Of a DNA stretch of 64,000 bases, positions 32,647 through 42,398 are shown one piece after another; position 1 is the first letter of the stretch; each line of letters begins with the position of its first letter. Both the position numbers and the translations under genes were made by a program. Source of the stretch: Gaiellasilicea sp963749515 (GTDB taxonomy: Bacteria; Actinomycetota; Thermoleophilia; Gaiellales; Gaiellaceae). The stretch spans positions 124,001-188,000 of the forward strand of contig CAVVMR010000010.1 in NCBI GenBank assembly GCA_963749515.1, in the 5' to 3' direction. Below the pieces are notes generated by a model, which was not told the DNA's origin, searched no databases, and saw only the letters and a program-made list of their open reading frames with translations.

Positions 32647-33567
32647 TCAGTCGGAGAAGAGCTCGCGGCGGCGGTTCTGCATCTCGACCGTCGGCACGTT
32701 GACCTTCCAGACGAGCCCGAGCCGCCGCATCAAGCGGATCACGAGCCCCCCGACGTCGAGCTCCCAGGGCTTCAGACCGTGGAACGCCGAGGAGGGGAAG
32801 GCGTGATGGTTGTGGTGCCAGGACTCGCCGAACGAGATCCACGAGAGCCACCAGACATTCCGTGACTCGTCCTTGACGCGGAACCGGCGCGAGCCGATGA
32901 AGTGGCAGACCGAGTTGACCGACCACGTGATGTGGTGGAGCAGGAAGATCCGGATCAGGCCGCCCCAGAACATCGCCTGCAGCCCGGCGCCGAAGGTGCC
33001 GCCCCAGAGCCAGCCGGCCGCGAACGGCAGCAGCAGCGAGAGCGCGACCCAGAGACCGAACGTCCGCGAGATGAAGACCATGCCGCGGTCCGCGAGCAGG
33101 TCCTTCGCATACTTCGTCCACTCGGCACGGCCGACGTTGCGGAAGAGCCAGCCCACGTGCGCGTGCCAGAGGCCGGCGATCTTCCCGCGGATGCCTGGGC
33201 CGAAGCCGGCGTGCGGCGAGTGCGGATCGCCTTCGCGGTCGGCGAAGCTGTGGTGCTTGCGGTGGTCCGACACCCAGCGGATCACCGGGCCCTGCACGGC
33301 CATCGAGCCGAGCACCGCGAGCCCGTAGCGGATCGCCTTGTAGGTCTCGTAGGAGCGGTGCGTGAAGAGCCGGTGGAAGCCGATCGAGATCCCCAGCGTC
33401 GTCAGCGCATACCCGACCGCGAAGATGATCAGGTCGCGCCAGGTGACGTAGCGGCCCCAGAGGAAGAAGACCGACGCGAGGAAGCCGACGAACGGGATCG
33501 CGACCCCGAGGAGGTTCGTGATCTTCTGACCCCGCGACATATGGGTCTCGGCTGCGAGGTCGCTCAC
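32647..33567 (-). CDS. Fatty acid desaturase (acyl-CoA/acyl-lipid delta-9 type)
   Basis: A 306-residue integral membrane di-iron desaturase. The three His boxes are HRLFTH (residues 65-70), HRKHH and HHNHHAF; hydrophobic segments lie about 18-36, 45-63 and 170-205. GISIGFHRLFTHRSYETYK and WSVNSVCHFIGSRRF are typical of the delta-9 type. The GTG start is preceded by TACTCT eight bases upstream on the minus strand, so it is probably the first gene of a two-gene transcript with the selenoprotein. It needs an electron donor that is not encoded beside it. Confidence 0.92.
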   Translation of the reverse strand: MSDLAAETHMSRGQKITNLLGVAIPFVGFLASVFFLWGRYVTWRDLIIFAVGYALTTLGISIGFHRLFTHRSYETYKAIRYGLAVLGSMAVQGPVIRWVSDHRKHHSFADREGDPHSPHAGFGPGIRGKIAGLWHAHVGWLFRNVGRAEWTKYAKDLLADRGMVFISRTFGLWVALSLLLPFAAGWLWGGTFGAGLQAMFWGGLIRIFLLHHITWSVNSVCHFIGSRRFRVKDESRNVWWLSWISFGESWHHNHHAFPSSAFHGLKPWELDVGGLVIRLMRRLGLVWKVNVPTVEMQNRRRELFSD

Positions 33568-33610
33568 TGCGGAGCAGAGTAGCCGCCTTTCCGGAGGGCG
33601 CGCGGTTCCT

Positions 33611-33640
33611 TTGCCATTTGGGATCCGACCTGCATAAGCT
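33611..33640 (+). promoter_or_regulatory. Candidate promoter for the livGFHMK operon
   Basis: TTGCCA (33611-33616), an 18-base spacer and TAAGCT (33635-33640) lie 10 bases before the ATG at 33651. The gap also serves the divergent desaturase gene. Confidence 0.4.
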
Positions 33641-33650
33641 CCCTCGGCCG

Positions 33651-34395
33651 ATGGCCCTGCTCTCGCTGCGGAATGTGACTCGCCGGTTCGGCGGGATCGT
33701 CGCCCTCGACGGGATCTCGTTCGACGTGCTGGACGGCCAGATCGTCGGCCTGATCGGACCGAACGGCGCCGGCAAGACGACCGCGTTCAACGTGATCACA
33801 CGGCTCTACACGCCGAACGAGGGCGAGGTCGAGTTCGACGGCGAGACGCTGCTGAAGACGCCCGTGCACGGGATCGTGCGGCGCGGGATCGCGCGCACCT
33901 TCCAGAACGTCGAGCTGTTCAAGACGATGACCGTCCTGGACAACGTGCTCGTCGGCGCCCACACGCGCGGCCGCAACGTCAACGCCGAGGCGCTCGAGGT
34001 GATCGACTACGTCGGGCTGGGAGCGATCGCGCAGCGGCCGGTCGCGGGCCTTCCCTTCGGGACGCTGAAGCGCGTCGAGCTCGCCCGCGCGCTCGTCTCG
34101 CACCCCAAGCTGCTGCTGCTCGACGAGCCGGCTGGAGGCCTCAACCACGAGGAGGTCGCGGACCTCGGCCGCTTCATTCAGAAGATCCGCGACGATCGAA
34201 AGCTGACCGTGCTCCTGGTCGAGCACCACATGAACCTCGTGATGGGCATCTCGGACCACGTGAGCGTCATGAACTTCGGCAAGAAGATCGCCGAAGGCCC
34301 GCCGGCCGAGGTGCGCGCCAACCCGGCCGTGATCGAGGCCTACCTCGGCACGGACGACGAGCCGGCCGGCAAGGACGACGAGCCCGAGGAGCCGG

Positions 34396-34409
<14 letters not shown>
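33651..34409 (+). CDS. livG: Branched-chain amino acid ABC transporter ATP-binding protein LivG
   Basis: 252 residues. Walker A is GPNGAGKTT (about 36-44); the signature region LPFGTLKRVELARAL is the LivG variant lacking a classic LSGGQ; Walker B is LLLLDEPAGGLN and the H-loop LLVEHHMNLV. VSVMNFGKKIAEGPP closes as in LivG. The ATG at 33651 begins at the conserved LLSLRNVTRRFGG. A short acidic tail (DDEPAGKDDEPEEP) is extra. First gene of livG-livF-livH-livM-livK, a complete HAAT importer for branched-chain amino acids or related amides. Confidence 0.94.
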
Positions 34410-35099
<690 letters not shown>

Positions 35100-35100
<1 letters not shown>

Positions 35101-35984
35101 TGTCCGAGTTCTTCCAACAGGTCGTCGCGGGACTCGGGTCAGGGGCGATCTACGCGGCGCTCGCGCTCGCCCTCGTGCTGATCCACCGCGCCACGGGCGT
35201 GATCAACTTCGCCCAGGGCGAGATGGCGATGTTCACGACCTACGTCGCCTGGACGCTGACCGAGAATCACGGCTGGTCGTACTGGCCGGCATTCGTCGCG
35301 ACGCTCGTCTTCGCGTTCGTGCTCGGCGTCGGCGTGCAGAGAGTGGTGATCGCACCCGTCTCGAACGCCTCCGTCCTGACGATAGTGATCATGACCATCG
35401 GCCTCGTCCTCACCTTCAACGGCCTCGCAAGCCTGATCTGGTCGGCCGAGATCAGGGCGTTCCCGAGCCCCTTCCCGAACGACACGTGGCAGATCGGCGA
35501 TGTCTCGATCTCGCAGCAGGACGTCGGCACCTTCGGCGTCGTGCTCGCGCTCGTCGCACTCCTGTGGGCGTTCTTCCAGTTCACGAAGATCGGCCTCGCG
35601 CTGCGCGCTTCGGCGCTCAACCCCGACGCCAGCAGGCTCGTCGGCGTGCGCGTGGGGTGGATGCTCGCGATCGGGTGGGGGCTCGCCGCGATGCTCGGTG
35701 CGGTCGCAGGCATGCTCGCCGCACCGACGGTCCTGCTCGACCCGAACATGATGCAGGCGATCCTGATCTACGCCTTTGCGGCGGCCGTGCTCGGCGGGAT
35801 CGACTCGCCGCTCGGCGCCGTCGCCGGCGGCCTGCTCCTCGGCGTCGGCCTGAACCTGATCGGAACCTACAGCGACTTCGTCGGCGCCGACCTGAAGCTT
35901 CCCGTCGCGCTGCTGATCATCCTCATCGTGCTGCTCGTCCGCCCGGCCGGGCTCTTCGGCAAGCCTGTCACGAGGCGCGTGTGA
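35100..35984 (+). CDS. livH: Branched-chain amino acid ABC transporter permease LivH
   Basis: A 294-residue integral membrane permease. It begins FFQQVVAGLGSGAIYAALALALVLIHRATGVINFAQGEMAMF, the hallmark LivH start, and has LRASALNPDASRLVGVRVGWMLAIGWGLAAMLGAVAGML, the cytoplasmic loop contacting the ATPases. The C-terminus reads LIILIVLLVRPAGLFG. The ATG at 35100 is chosen because it shares one base with the livF stop and matches the family start. Its stop overlaps the livM GTG. Confidence 0.94.
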
Positions 35985-37066
35985 AGCGGCCTGAGCTGAT
36001 CCGCGTGCTCGCCTTCGTGGCCGCGGCGGCCGTCGTCTTCCTGCTGCCGCGCTTCGTCAGCGACTTCCGTGCCCAGCAGTTCGCCTACGTCGGCATCTAC
36101 CTGATCGCCCTGCTCGGTCTCAACCTGCTCACCGGCGTCACGGGGCAGATCTCGCTCGGTCACGGAGCGTTCATGCTGATCGGCGGCTACACGACCGCGA
36201 TCCTCATCTCGAACCAGGGCCTGAAGCTCGGGTCGCACACCTTCGCGAGCGACATGAAGGACATCTGGACGATCCCGATCGCCGGGCTCGTGGCCGGGAT
36301 CGTGGGCTTCCTCTTCGGCTTCCCGGCTCTTCGCCTCGCCGGCCTCTATCTCGCGCTCGCGACGTTCGCGATCGCCGTGGCCGCGCCGGCCGTGGTGCGG
36401 AAGTTCGACGAGTTCACGGGCGGTGGCGGCGGAATCAACATGTTCGGCCTTCCCGGCCTGACCGGCGCGATCGAGCCCGTCACGATCCCGCTCATCGACA
36501 AGACGCTCTCGTTCAACGAGTGGCTCTACTACCTGAGCTGGACGCTGGCCCTCGTGATGTTCGCAGTCGCGTGGCTCTTGCTGCGCGGGCGGTTCGGCCG
36601 GTCGCTTCGGGCGGTGCGCGACAGCGAGCTTGCCGCGGCCTCCTCCGGCGTCAACCTCGCCCGCTACAAGACGCTCGCTTTCGGGATCAGCGCCTTCTAC
36701 GCAGGGGTGGCCGGGTCGCTGCTGGCGATCGCGACGACGTTCGTGAACCCCGACACCTTCCCGATCACGCTGTCCATCTTCCTGCTCGTCGGCGTCGTTG
36801 TCGGCGGTCTCGGCTCGCTCTGGCCGCTGGTCTTCGGGGCGGTCTTCATCCACTTCATGCAGATCGAGTGGGCGCAGCGGGTGGAGTCGGTGATCCCGAA
36901 CTGGCTGCCGCTGCTGGGCGACATCGACACAGACGCTCCGGGCGCACCGGCGGTGGCGTTCGGCGTGATCCTGATCCTGATCATGCTGGCGGCGCCGGGT
37001 GGAGCGGCCGGCCTCGTCTACCGGCTCAAGGTGCTGGCGGCTCGCGGTTACGATCGCGTCCGCTAG
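35981..37066 (+). CDS. livM: Branched-chain amino acid ABC transporter permease LivM
   Basis: A 361-residue integral membrane permease. AYVGIYLIALLGLNLLTGVTGQISLGHGAFMLIGGYTTAIL and GLYLALATFAIAVAAPAVV are LivM landmarks; LRAVRDSELAAASSGVNLARYKTLAFGISAFYAGVAGSL is the conserved ATPase-contact loop. The GTG start overlaps the livH stop (GTGA). A 26-base gap separates it from the substrate-binding protein gene. Confidence 0.94.
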   Translation: MKRPELIRVLAFVAAAAVVFLLPRFVSDFRAQQFAYVGIYLIALLGLNLLTGVTGQISLGHGAFMLIGGYTTAILISNQGLKLGSHTFASDMKDIWTIPIAGLVAGIVGFLFGFPALRLAGLYLALATFAIAVAAPAVVRKFDEFTGGGGGINMFGLPGLTGAIEPVTIPLIDKTLSFNEWLYYLSWTLALVMFAVAWLLLRGRFGRSLRAVRDSELAAASSGVNLARYKTLAFGISAFYAGVAGSLLAIATTFVNPDTFPITLSIFLLVGVVVGGLGSLWPLVFGAVFIHFMQIEWAQRVESVIPNWLPLLGDIDTDAPGAPAVAFGVILILIMLAAPGGAAGLVYRLKVLAARGYDRVR

Positions 37067-37092
37067 CCACGATCAACGGACTGCTCTCACCC

Positions 37093-38316
37093 ATGCGCCG
37101 ACCTAGACTTCTCATTGCCGCGCTGATGCTCGCGGGCGCGATCGCGACCGGCGCGACCGCCGCGTCGAGCGCCGACCCCGGCGTCACCGACGAGACGATC
37201 CTGCTGGGAGGTACCGCCCCGCTCTCCGGCCCGGCGTCCGCGTACGCGTCCATTGCCCGTGGAGCGAGCGCTTACTTCAAGTACGCGAACACGCGCGGCG
37301 GGGTCAACGGGCGGGCGATCACCTACAAGTTCCTCGACGACGCGTACAACGCGGCGCAGTCCGTGCAGGTCACGCGCCAGCTCGTGGAGCAGGACAAGGT
37401 CTTCGCCGTCTTCAACTCGCTCGGCACGGAGCAGAACGAGGCGGTTCGCGCGTACCTGAACCAGGCGAAGGTGCCGCAGCTCTTCGTCGCATCGGGTGCG
37501 ACGACGTTCGGCCGCGACCACAAGCAGTACCCGTACACGATCGGCTTCCAGCCGAGCTACCAGGCCGAGGGCTGGATCTACGGCAAGTTCCTGGCACGGA
37601 CGAAGCCCGGCGCGAAGGTGGCAGTGCTCTTCCAGAACGACTCCTACGGCAAGGATCTGCTCGCCGGCCTCAAGTCGGGTGTCGCGCGCTCGAAGGTGAA
37701 AGTCGTCGCGGCGCAGCCGTACGAGGTGACAGCGTCGGACATCCAGTCGGAGGTGGCGCAGCTGCAGTCCTCCGGGGCGAGCGTCCTCGCGCTGTTCGCC
37801 ACCCCGAAGTTCGCGACGCAGGCCTACATGTTCGCGAACCGGCTGGCCTGGCGGCCGCTGATCATCAACAACGCCGTCTCGAACGCCTCGAACATCATGA
37901 CCGTCGCCTCCGAGGGCGGCGCCAACAAGGCGATCGAGAACTCGGTCTCGATTGCCTTCCTCAAGGACCCCACCGACGCCAAGTGGCGGAGCGACGCAGC
38001 GATGAAGCTCTACCGCACGATCCTGTCCAGGTTCGCCAAGGGCGCGAACGCCAGGGACGTCTTCCACGTCTACGGCATGGCCGTCGCCTACGAGACGGTC
38101 AGGCTGCTGAGGGCGGCGGGGAAGACGCCGACGCGCGCTGCCGTGCTCGCCCAGATGCGGAAGCTGAACGACGCCTCGAACCCCTTCCTGCTGCCGGGCA
38201 TCGCGGTGAAGACGAGCGCGACGGAGCGGTTCCCGATCGAGCAGGTGCTCCTGCAGCGCTGGTCGAAGGGGAAGTGGACGAGCTTCGGCGGGCTCTGGGG
38301 GTACAGGGCCGGCTGA
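37093..38316 (+). CDS. livK: Branched-chain amino acid ABC substrate-binding protein LivK-like
   Basis: A 407-residue exported binding protein. The signal peptide (RRPRLLIAALMLAGAIATGATA, about 1-25) is followed by TILLGGTAPLSGPASAYASIARGASAYFKYANTRGGVNGR, the standard Peripla_BP_6 start. LFQNDSYGKD and ALFATPKFATQAYMF are shared with the solitary paralogue at 12.5 kb. It starts at ATG 37093, 26 bases after livM and at the beginning of the signal peptide. As the operon-encoded binding protein it is probably the primary partner of LivHM-LivGF. Ligand may be a branched-chain amino acid, an amide or an aromatic acid. Confidence 0.93.
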   Translation: MRRPRLLIAALMLAGAIATGATAASSADPGVTDETILLGGTAPLSGPASAYASIARGASAYFKYANTRGGVNGRAITYKFLDDAYNAAQSVQVTRQLVEQDKVFAVFNSLGTEQNEAVRAYLNQAKVPQLFVASGATTFGRDHKQYPYTIGFQPSYQAEGWIYGKFLARTKPGAKVAVLFQNDSYGKDLLAGLKSGVARSKVKVVAAQPYEVTASDIQSEVAQLQSSGASVLALFATPKFATQAYMFANRLAWRPLIINNAVSNASNIMTVASEGGANKAIENSVSIAFLKDPTDAKWRSDAAMKLYRTILSRFAKGANARDVFHVYGMAVAYETVRLLRAAGKTPTRAAVLAQMRKLNDASNPFLLPGIAVKTSATERFPIEQVLLQRWSKGKWTSFGGLWGYRAG

Positions 38317-38361
38317 CAGCGTCGCTCGGGGCCCCGGATGCGCGGGGGGTCACCGACGCAG

Positions 38362-38367
38362 TAGCGT
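38362..38367 (+). promoter_or_regulatory. Candidate leaderless -10 (TAGCGT) for cNMP-binding flavoprotein gene
   Basis: TAGCGT lies 7 bases before the ATG at 38375, which supports that start over the GTG at 38366. Confidence 0.4.
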
Positions 38368-38374
38368 GCGGATC

Positions 38375-40048
38375 ATGGTGACGGCGGACGAGATCGGCGC
38401 GATCAAGATCTTCGCGGCTCTGGAGCAGCACGACCGCGAGCGGCTGGCGCGAGCCGCGGCAGACATCAGCCTCGTCGCGGGCGAGTACGCGGCGCACGAG
38501 GGTGAGGAGCGCGCGCTCTTCGCCGTGCTCGAGGGCCGGATCGAGGCGATCAAGCTCCTCGACGGGATCGAGCGACCCGTCGGCGAGCGCCGGCCGGGGG
38601 ACATCTTCGGGGAGGTGCCGATTACGCTCGGGACGGTGTTTCCCGTCGGGTTTCGGGCGTCGGAGAAGTCACGCGTCATGCGAGTCGAGCCTCACGACTA
38701 CCACGCTGTCGCGGCGGTAGCGCCGGACGTCGGCAAGGAGGTCGGGAGGCTGGCCGGCCATCGAATCGGCGGACCGGGTGGCCTGCAGGGCATCGCGGCC
38801 GAGCCATCGCCGCCCCGGGCGATCGTCGTCGGACATCGATGGGACGCCTCCTGCAGCGAGCTGCGCCACTTCCTCGACCGCAACCAGATCACGTTCAGGT
38901 GGGTTCAGCCCGATGCGCCGGATGCGTCTGAGGTCTGGGGCGGGCAGTTGCCGACCGAGGAGGACTGTCCCGTGGTGCGCGTCATCGACGGCAAGACCGT
39001 CGTGCGACCTCAGCTCCGCAGGGTTGCCGAGCTGCTGGGCCTCGGTACCGAGGCGGTCGCGGCGGCATACGACGCAGTGATCGTCGGCGCCGGGCCTGCC
39101 GGGTTGGCAGCGGCCGTCTACGGAGCGTCGGAGGGCCTACGGACGATCGTCGTCGAGCGTGAGGCCCCCGGCGGGCAGGCCGGTGCTTCGTCCCGGATCG
39201 AGAACTACCTCGGCTTCCCCTCGGGTGTGTCCGGCTACGAGCTGGCAAGCCGTGCGTTGCAGCAGGCCCGGAGACTCGGCGCCGAGATTCTCGTGACGCG
39301 GGCGATCACGCGCATCGATGCCGGCACCAGGGAGGTGCACCTCGACGGCGGTGACGTGCTGCGCGGGCAGACGATCATCCTCGCCTGCGGAGTCGTGTGG
39401 CGGCAGTTGGCGATCGAGGGATTCGACCGGCTTGCCGGAAAGGGCATCTCCTACGGCGCGGCACGTAGTGAGGCGGCAGGCACCCACGGGCTGGATGTCC
39501 ACGTTGTCGGTGCAGGCAACTCCGCAGGCCAGGCTGCGATGTTCTTCTCCACCCATGCGCGCAGCGTGACCATCCTCTGCCGCGGCGAGAGCCTCGACAA
39601 GAGCATGTCGCGCTACCTCGTCGACCAGCTCGCCGCCCGGCCGAAAATCAGCGTGCTCTACCGGACCGAGGTGACGGCTGCTCACGGCGACACCTCGCTG
39701 GAGGCGATCGACGTCCGCAACACGGCGACCGGCGAGACGACGCGGCTCGAGTCCGGCGGGCTCTTCATCCTGATCGGAGCCGACGCCGAGACGGCCTGGC
39801 TGCCGCCCGAGATCTGTCTCCACGACCACGGCTACGTGCTCACCGGCTCCGACGTGCGCGATGCCGGCCGCTGGGAGCTCGAGCGTGACCCGTACCTGCT
39901 CGAGACCAGCGTCCCCGGCATCTTCGCGTGCGGCGACGTTCGCTTCGGCCCGGTGAAGCGCGTGGCTGCCGCCGTCGGCGAGGGCAGCATGGCGATCGCA
40001 TTCGTCCACCAGTACCTCAAAGAGGCCGAGACCCGGAGCGAGGGGTAG
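38375..40048 (+). CDS. Cyclic nucleotide-binding domain fused to thioredoxin reductase-like flavoprotein
   Basis: 557 residues. Order: cNMP-binding domain (about 5-125; VLEGRIEAIKLLDG, ERRPGDIFGEVPITLG), a thioredoxin/glutaredoxin-like segment (about 145-215; HRWDASCSELRHFLDRNQITFRWV), then a TrxR-fold domain with FAD motif VIVGAGPAGLAAAVYGASEG (from about 234), NADPH motif VVGAGNSAGQAAMF, and the second FAD site GIFACGDVRFGPVKRVAAAVGEGSMA. The CxxC expected after GISY is replaced by GAARSEA, so no dithiol active site is present there. It may pass electrons through the Grx-like segment or be an NADPH oxidase or sensor gated by cNMP. The class III cyclase at 9.7 kb could make its ligand. Confidence 0.85.
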   Translation: MVTADEIGAIKIFAALEQHDRERLARAAADISLVAGEYAAHEGEERALFAVLEGRIEAIKLLDGIERPVGERRPGDIFGEVPITLGTVFPVGFRASEKSRVMRVEPHDYHAVAAVAPDVGKEVGRLAGHRIGGPGGLQGIAAEPSPPRAIVVGHRWDASCSELRHFLDRNQITFRWVQPDAPDASEVWGGQLPTEEDCPVVRVIDGKTVVRPQLRRVAELLGLGTEAVAAAYDAVIVGAGPAGLAAAVYGASEGLRTIVVEREAPGGQAGASSRIENYLGFPSGVSGYELASRALQQARRLGAEILVTRAITRIDAGTREVHLDGGDVLRGQTIILACGVVWRQLAIEGFDRLAGKGISYGAARSEAAGTHGLDVHVVGAGNSAGQAAMFFSTHARSVTILCRGESLDKSMSRYLVDQLAARPKISVLYRTEVTAAHGDTSLEAIDVRNTATGETTRLESGGLFILIGADAETAWLPPEICLHDHGYVLTGSDVRDAGRWELERDPYLLETSVPGIFACGDVRFGPVKRVAAAVGEGSMAIAFVHQYLKEAETRSEG

Positions 40049-40051
40049 CGT
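40046..40051 (+). promoter_or_regulatory. Candidate leaderless -10 (TAGCGT) for fbiC
   Basis: TAGCGT, including the upstream stop codon TAG, lies 7 bases before the ATG at 40059. Confidence 0.4.
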
Positions 40052-40058
40052 CTCTCGG

Positions 40059-42398
40059 ATGGAGACGCTGCTCACCGCGCCGCTTCAGGAGCTCCTTGCA
40101 GCCGCGCGCGAGCGGCGGCGCGGCGGCGGGCTCGTCACCTACTCGCCGAAGGTCTTCATCCCCCTGACGACGCTCTGCCGCGACGTCTGCGGCTACTGCA
40201 CCTTCGCCCGTCCGCCACGCCGTGGCGAGCGGGCGTTCCGGACCGAGGAGGAGGTGCTCGCGATCGCACGAGCCGGCGCCGCGGCAGGCTGTACCGAGGC
40301 GCTGTTCACGCTCGGCGACAAGCCCGAGCTCCGCTACAAGGTCGCGCGCGCCGAGCTCGCCGAGCTCGGCTGCGAGACGACGCTCGAATACCTCGGCCGC
40401 GCCGCGAAGCTCGTGCTGGACGAGACAGGGCTGCTGCCGCACCTGAACCCAGGTGTGATGAGCAGGGAGGACCTGGTCGCGCTGCGGCCGGTCTCGGCGT
40501 CGATGGGGATCATGCTCGAGACGACAGCGGAGCGGCTCTCGGCCAGAGGCGGTCCCCACTGGGCCTCGCCGGACAAGGAGCCCTCGCGCCGGCTGGAGAC
40601 GATCGACCTCGCCGGTGAGCTGCGGATTCCCTTCACGAGCGGGATCCTGATCGGGATCGGCGAGACCCGCGCCGAGCGGATCGAGGCGCTTCAGGCTCTG
40701 CGTGCGCTGCACGAGCGCCACGGCCACCTGCAGGAGGTGATCGTCCAGAACTTCCGCGCCAAGCCGGGCACCCGGATGGCTTCGCACCCCGAGCCGAGCC
40801 TCGAGGAGCACCTCTGGACGATCGCGGTTGCGCGGCTGCTGCTGCCCGAGGACGTCGCCGTGCAGGCGCCGCCGAACCTCGCCTACGACGACTTCCCGCG
40901 CCTGCTCGACGCCGGCATCGACGACTGGGGCGGCGTCTCGCCGGTGACGATCGACCACGTCAACCCCGAGGCGCCGTGGCCCGACCGCGACCGGCTCGCC
41001 GAGGCGACGCGGACGCGCGGGCTCGAGCTCGCGCCGCGCCTGCCGGTGTACCCGCAGTACCTGTCCGGCGGCTGGGTCGATCCGGCCGTCCTGCCGACGG
41101 CGTTGCGCGCGTCCGATGCGCTCGGGCTCGCGCGCGAGGACGGCTGGCACCCCGGCGAGCTAGGCGGAGTCCCGTTCGTCGTCGCCCGCGATGCGCTTCC
41201 GGTCGACGCCGCGGAGCTCGGAGAGGACGAGCTCGTGCGTCTCTTCCAGGCTCGGGGCGACGAGCGTCAGCGCGTGTTCGCGGCCGCCGACCGGCTCCGG
41301 CGCGAGGTGTGCGGCGACGAGGTCAGCTACGTCGTCACGCGGAACATCCAGTACACGAACGTCTGCTACTTCCGCTGCGGCTTCTGCGCCTTCTCGAAGG
41401 GACGGCTGGCGGCGAACCTGCGTGGCGCGCCGTACCTCGTGCCGCTCGACGAGATCGTCCGGCGCTCCCAGGAGGCCTGGGATCGCGGCGCGACCGAGGT
41501 CTGCCTCCAGGGCGGCATCCATCCCGCCTTCACCGGCGACTACTACGCCTCGGTGGTCGAAGCGATCCGGACCGAGCTGCCCGAGCTGCACATCCACGCC
41601 TTCTCCGCGCTCGAGATCTGGCAGGGCGCGGCGACGCTCGGCCTCCCGCTCGAGGACTACCTGGCGCGGCTCCGGTCATTGGGGCTCGGCTCGCTTCCCG
41701 GAACCGCCGCCGAGGTCCTGGACGACGAGGTGCGAGCGGTGATCTGCCCGGACAAGGTCACGACCGAGCAGTGGCTCGCCGTCCACGCCGCGGCACACCG
41801 CGTCGGCCTGCGCTCGAACGTGACGATCATGTTCGGGCACGTCGAGGCGCCTGTGCACTGGGCACGCCACCTGCTCCGGGCGAAGGCCCAGCAGGAGCAG
41901 TCGGGCGGCTTCACCGAGTTCGTGCCGCTCCCGTTCGTGCACATGGAGGCGCCGATGTGGCTGCAGGGACGGGCGCGATCAGGCCCCACATTCGGCGAGT
42001 CGCTCCTCCTGCACGCCGTCGCCCGGCTCGCGCTGCATCCCGCGATCACGAACATCCAGGCGTCCTGGGTCAAGCTCGGCCCCGAGGGTGTCTCGGCGGC
42101 GCTTCGCGCGGGCGTGAACGACCTCGGCGGAACGCTGATGAACGAGTCGATCTCGCGCTCCGCAGGCTCCGAGCACGGACAGGAGATGCCGCCGGAGTCG
42201 ATGGAGGCGCTGATCCTCGCGAACGGCCGAACGCCGCGGCAGCGGACGACGCTCTACGGCGATGCGCCCGCCGAGCGGCGTGCGGCGTCGTTTTCGGCCG
42301 CGCCGCTCGCCGAGCCGCTCAACCCGCCGGTCCGGGACGCGGGGCTGAAGGCGCCGCCGCGGCTCGTCCGGCCGGGACTGCTCGCCCGCGCCCGCTAG
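40059..42398 (+). CDS. fbiC: 7,8-didemethyl-8-hydroxy-5-deazariboflavin synthase (fused CofG/CofH)
   Basis: F0 synthase, which makes the deazaflavin core of coenzyme F420 from tyrosine and a ribityl pyrimidine. 779 residues with two radical SAM halves: the CofG half has its 4Fe-4S motif CRDVCGYC (Cys40, Cys44, Cys47), the CofH half has CYFRCGFC (Cys436, Cys440, Cys443). NVTIMFGHVEAPVHWARHLL and NLGGTLMNESISRSAG-like segments in the second half are typical. Fusion is usual in actinobacteria; the length is slightly below the common 840 or so, mainly at the N-terminus. The last four bases CTAG also hold the stop of the convergent gene. The product would feed the LLM-class oxidoreductase at 18.8 kb. 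Confidence 0.95.
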   Translation: METLLTAPLQELLAAARERRRGGGLVTYSPKVFIPLTTLCRDVCGYCTFARPPRRGERAFRTEEEVLAIARAGAAAGCTEALFTLGDKPELRYKVARAELAELGCETTLEYLGRAAKLVLDETGLLPHLNPGVMSREDLVALRPVSASMGIMLETTAERLSARGGPHWASPDKEPSRRLETIDLAGELRIPFTSGILIGIGETRAERIEALQALRALHERHGHLQEVIVQNFRAKPGTRMASHPEPSLEEHLWTIAVARLLLPEDVAVQAPPNLAYDDFPRLLDAGIDDWGGVSPVTIDHVNPEAPWPDRDRLAEATRTRGLELAPRLPVYPQYLSGGWVDPAVLPTALRASDALGLAREDGWHPGELGGVPFVVARDALPVDAAELGEDELVRLFQARGDERQRVFAAADRLRREVCGDEVSYVVTRNIQYTNVCYFRCGFCAFSKGRLAANLRGAPYLVPLDEIVRRSQEAWDRGATEVCLQGGIHPAFTGDYYASVVEAIRTELPELHIHAFSALEIWQGAATLGLPLEDYLARLRSLGLGSLPGTAAEVLDDEVRAVICPDKVTTEQWLAVHAAAHRVGLRSNVTIMFGHVEAPVHWARHLLRAKAQQEQSGGFTEFVPLPFVHMEAPMWLQGRARSGPTFGESLLLHAVARLALHPAITNIQASWVKLGPEGVSAALRAGVNDLGGTLMNESISRSAGSEHGQEMPPESMEALILANGRTPRQRTTLYGDAPAERRAASFSAAPLAEPLNPPVRDAGLKAPPRLVRPGLLARAR

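Noticed and set aside
38329..38340. Terminator after livK from the CGGGGCCCCG palindrome.
   Set aside because: The palindrome has no loop, so only a weak hairpin could form, and no T run follows.
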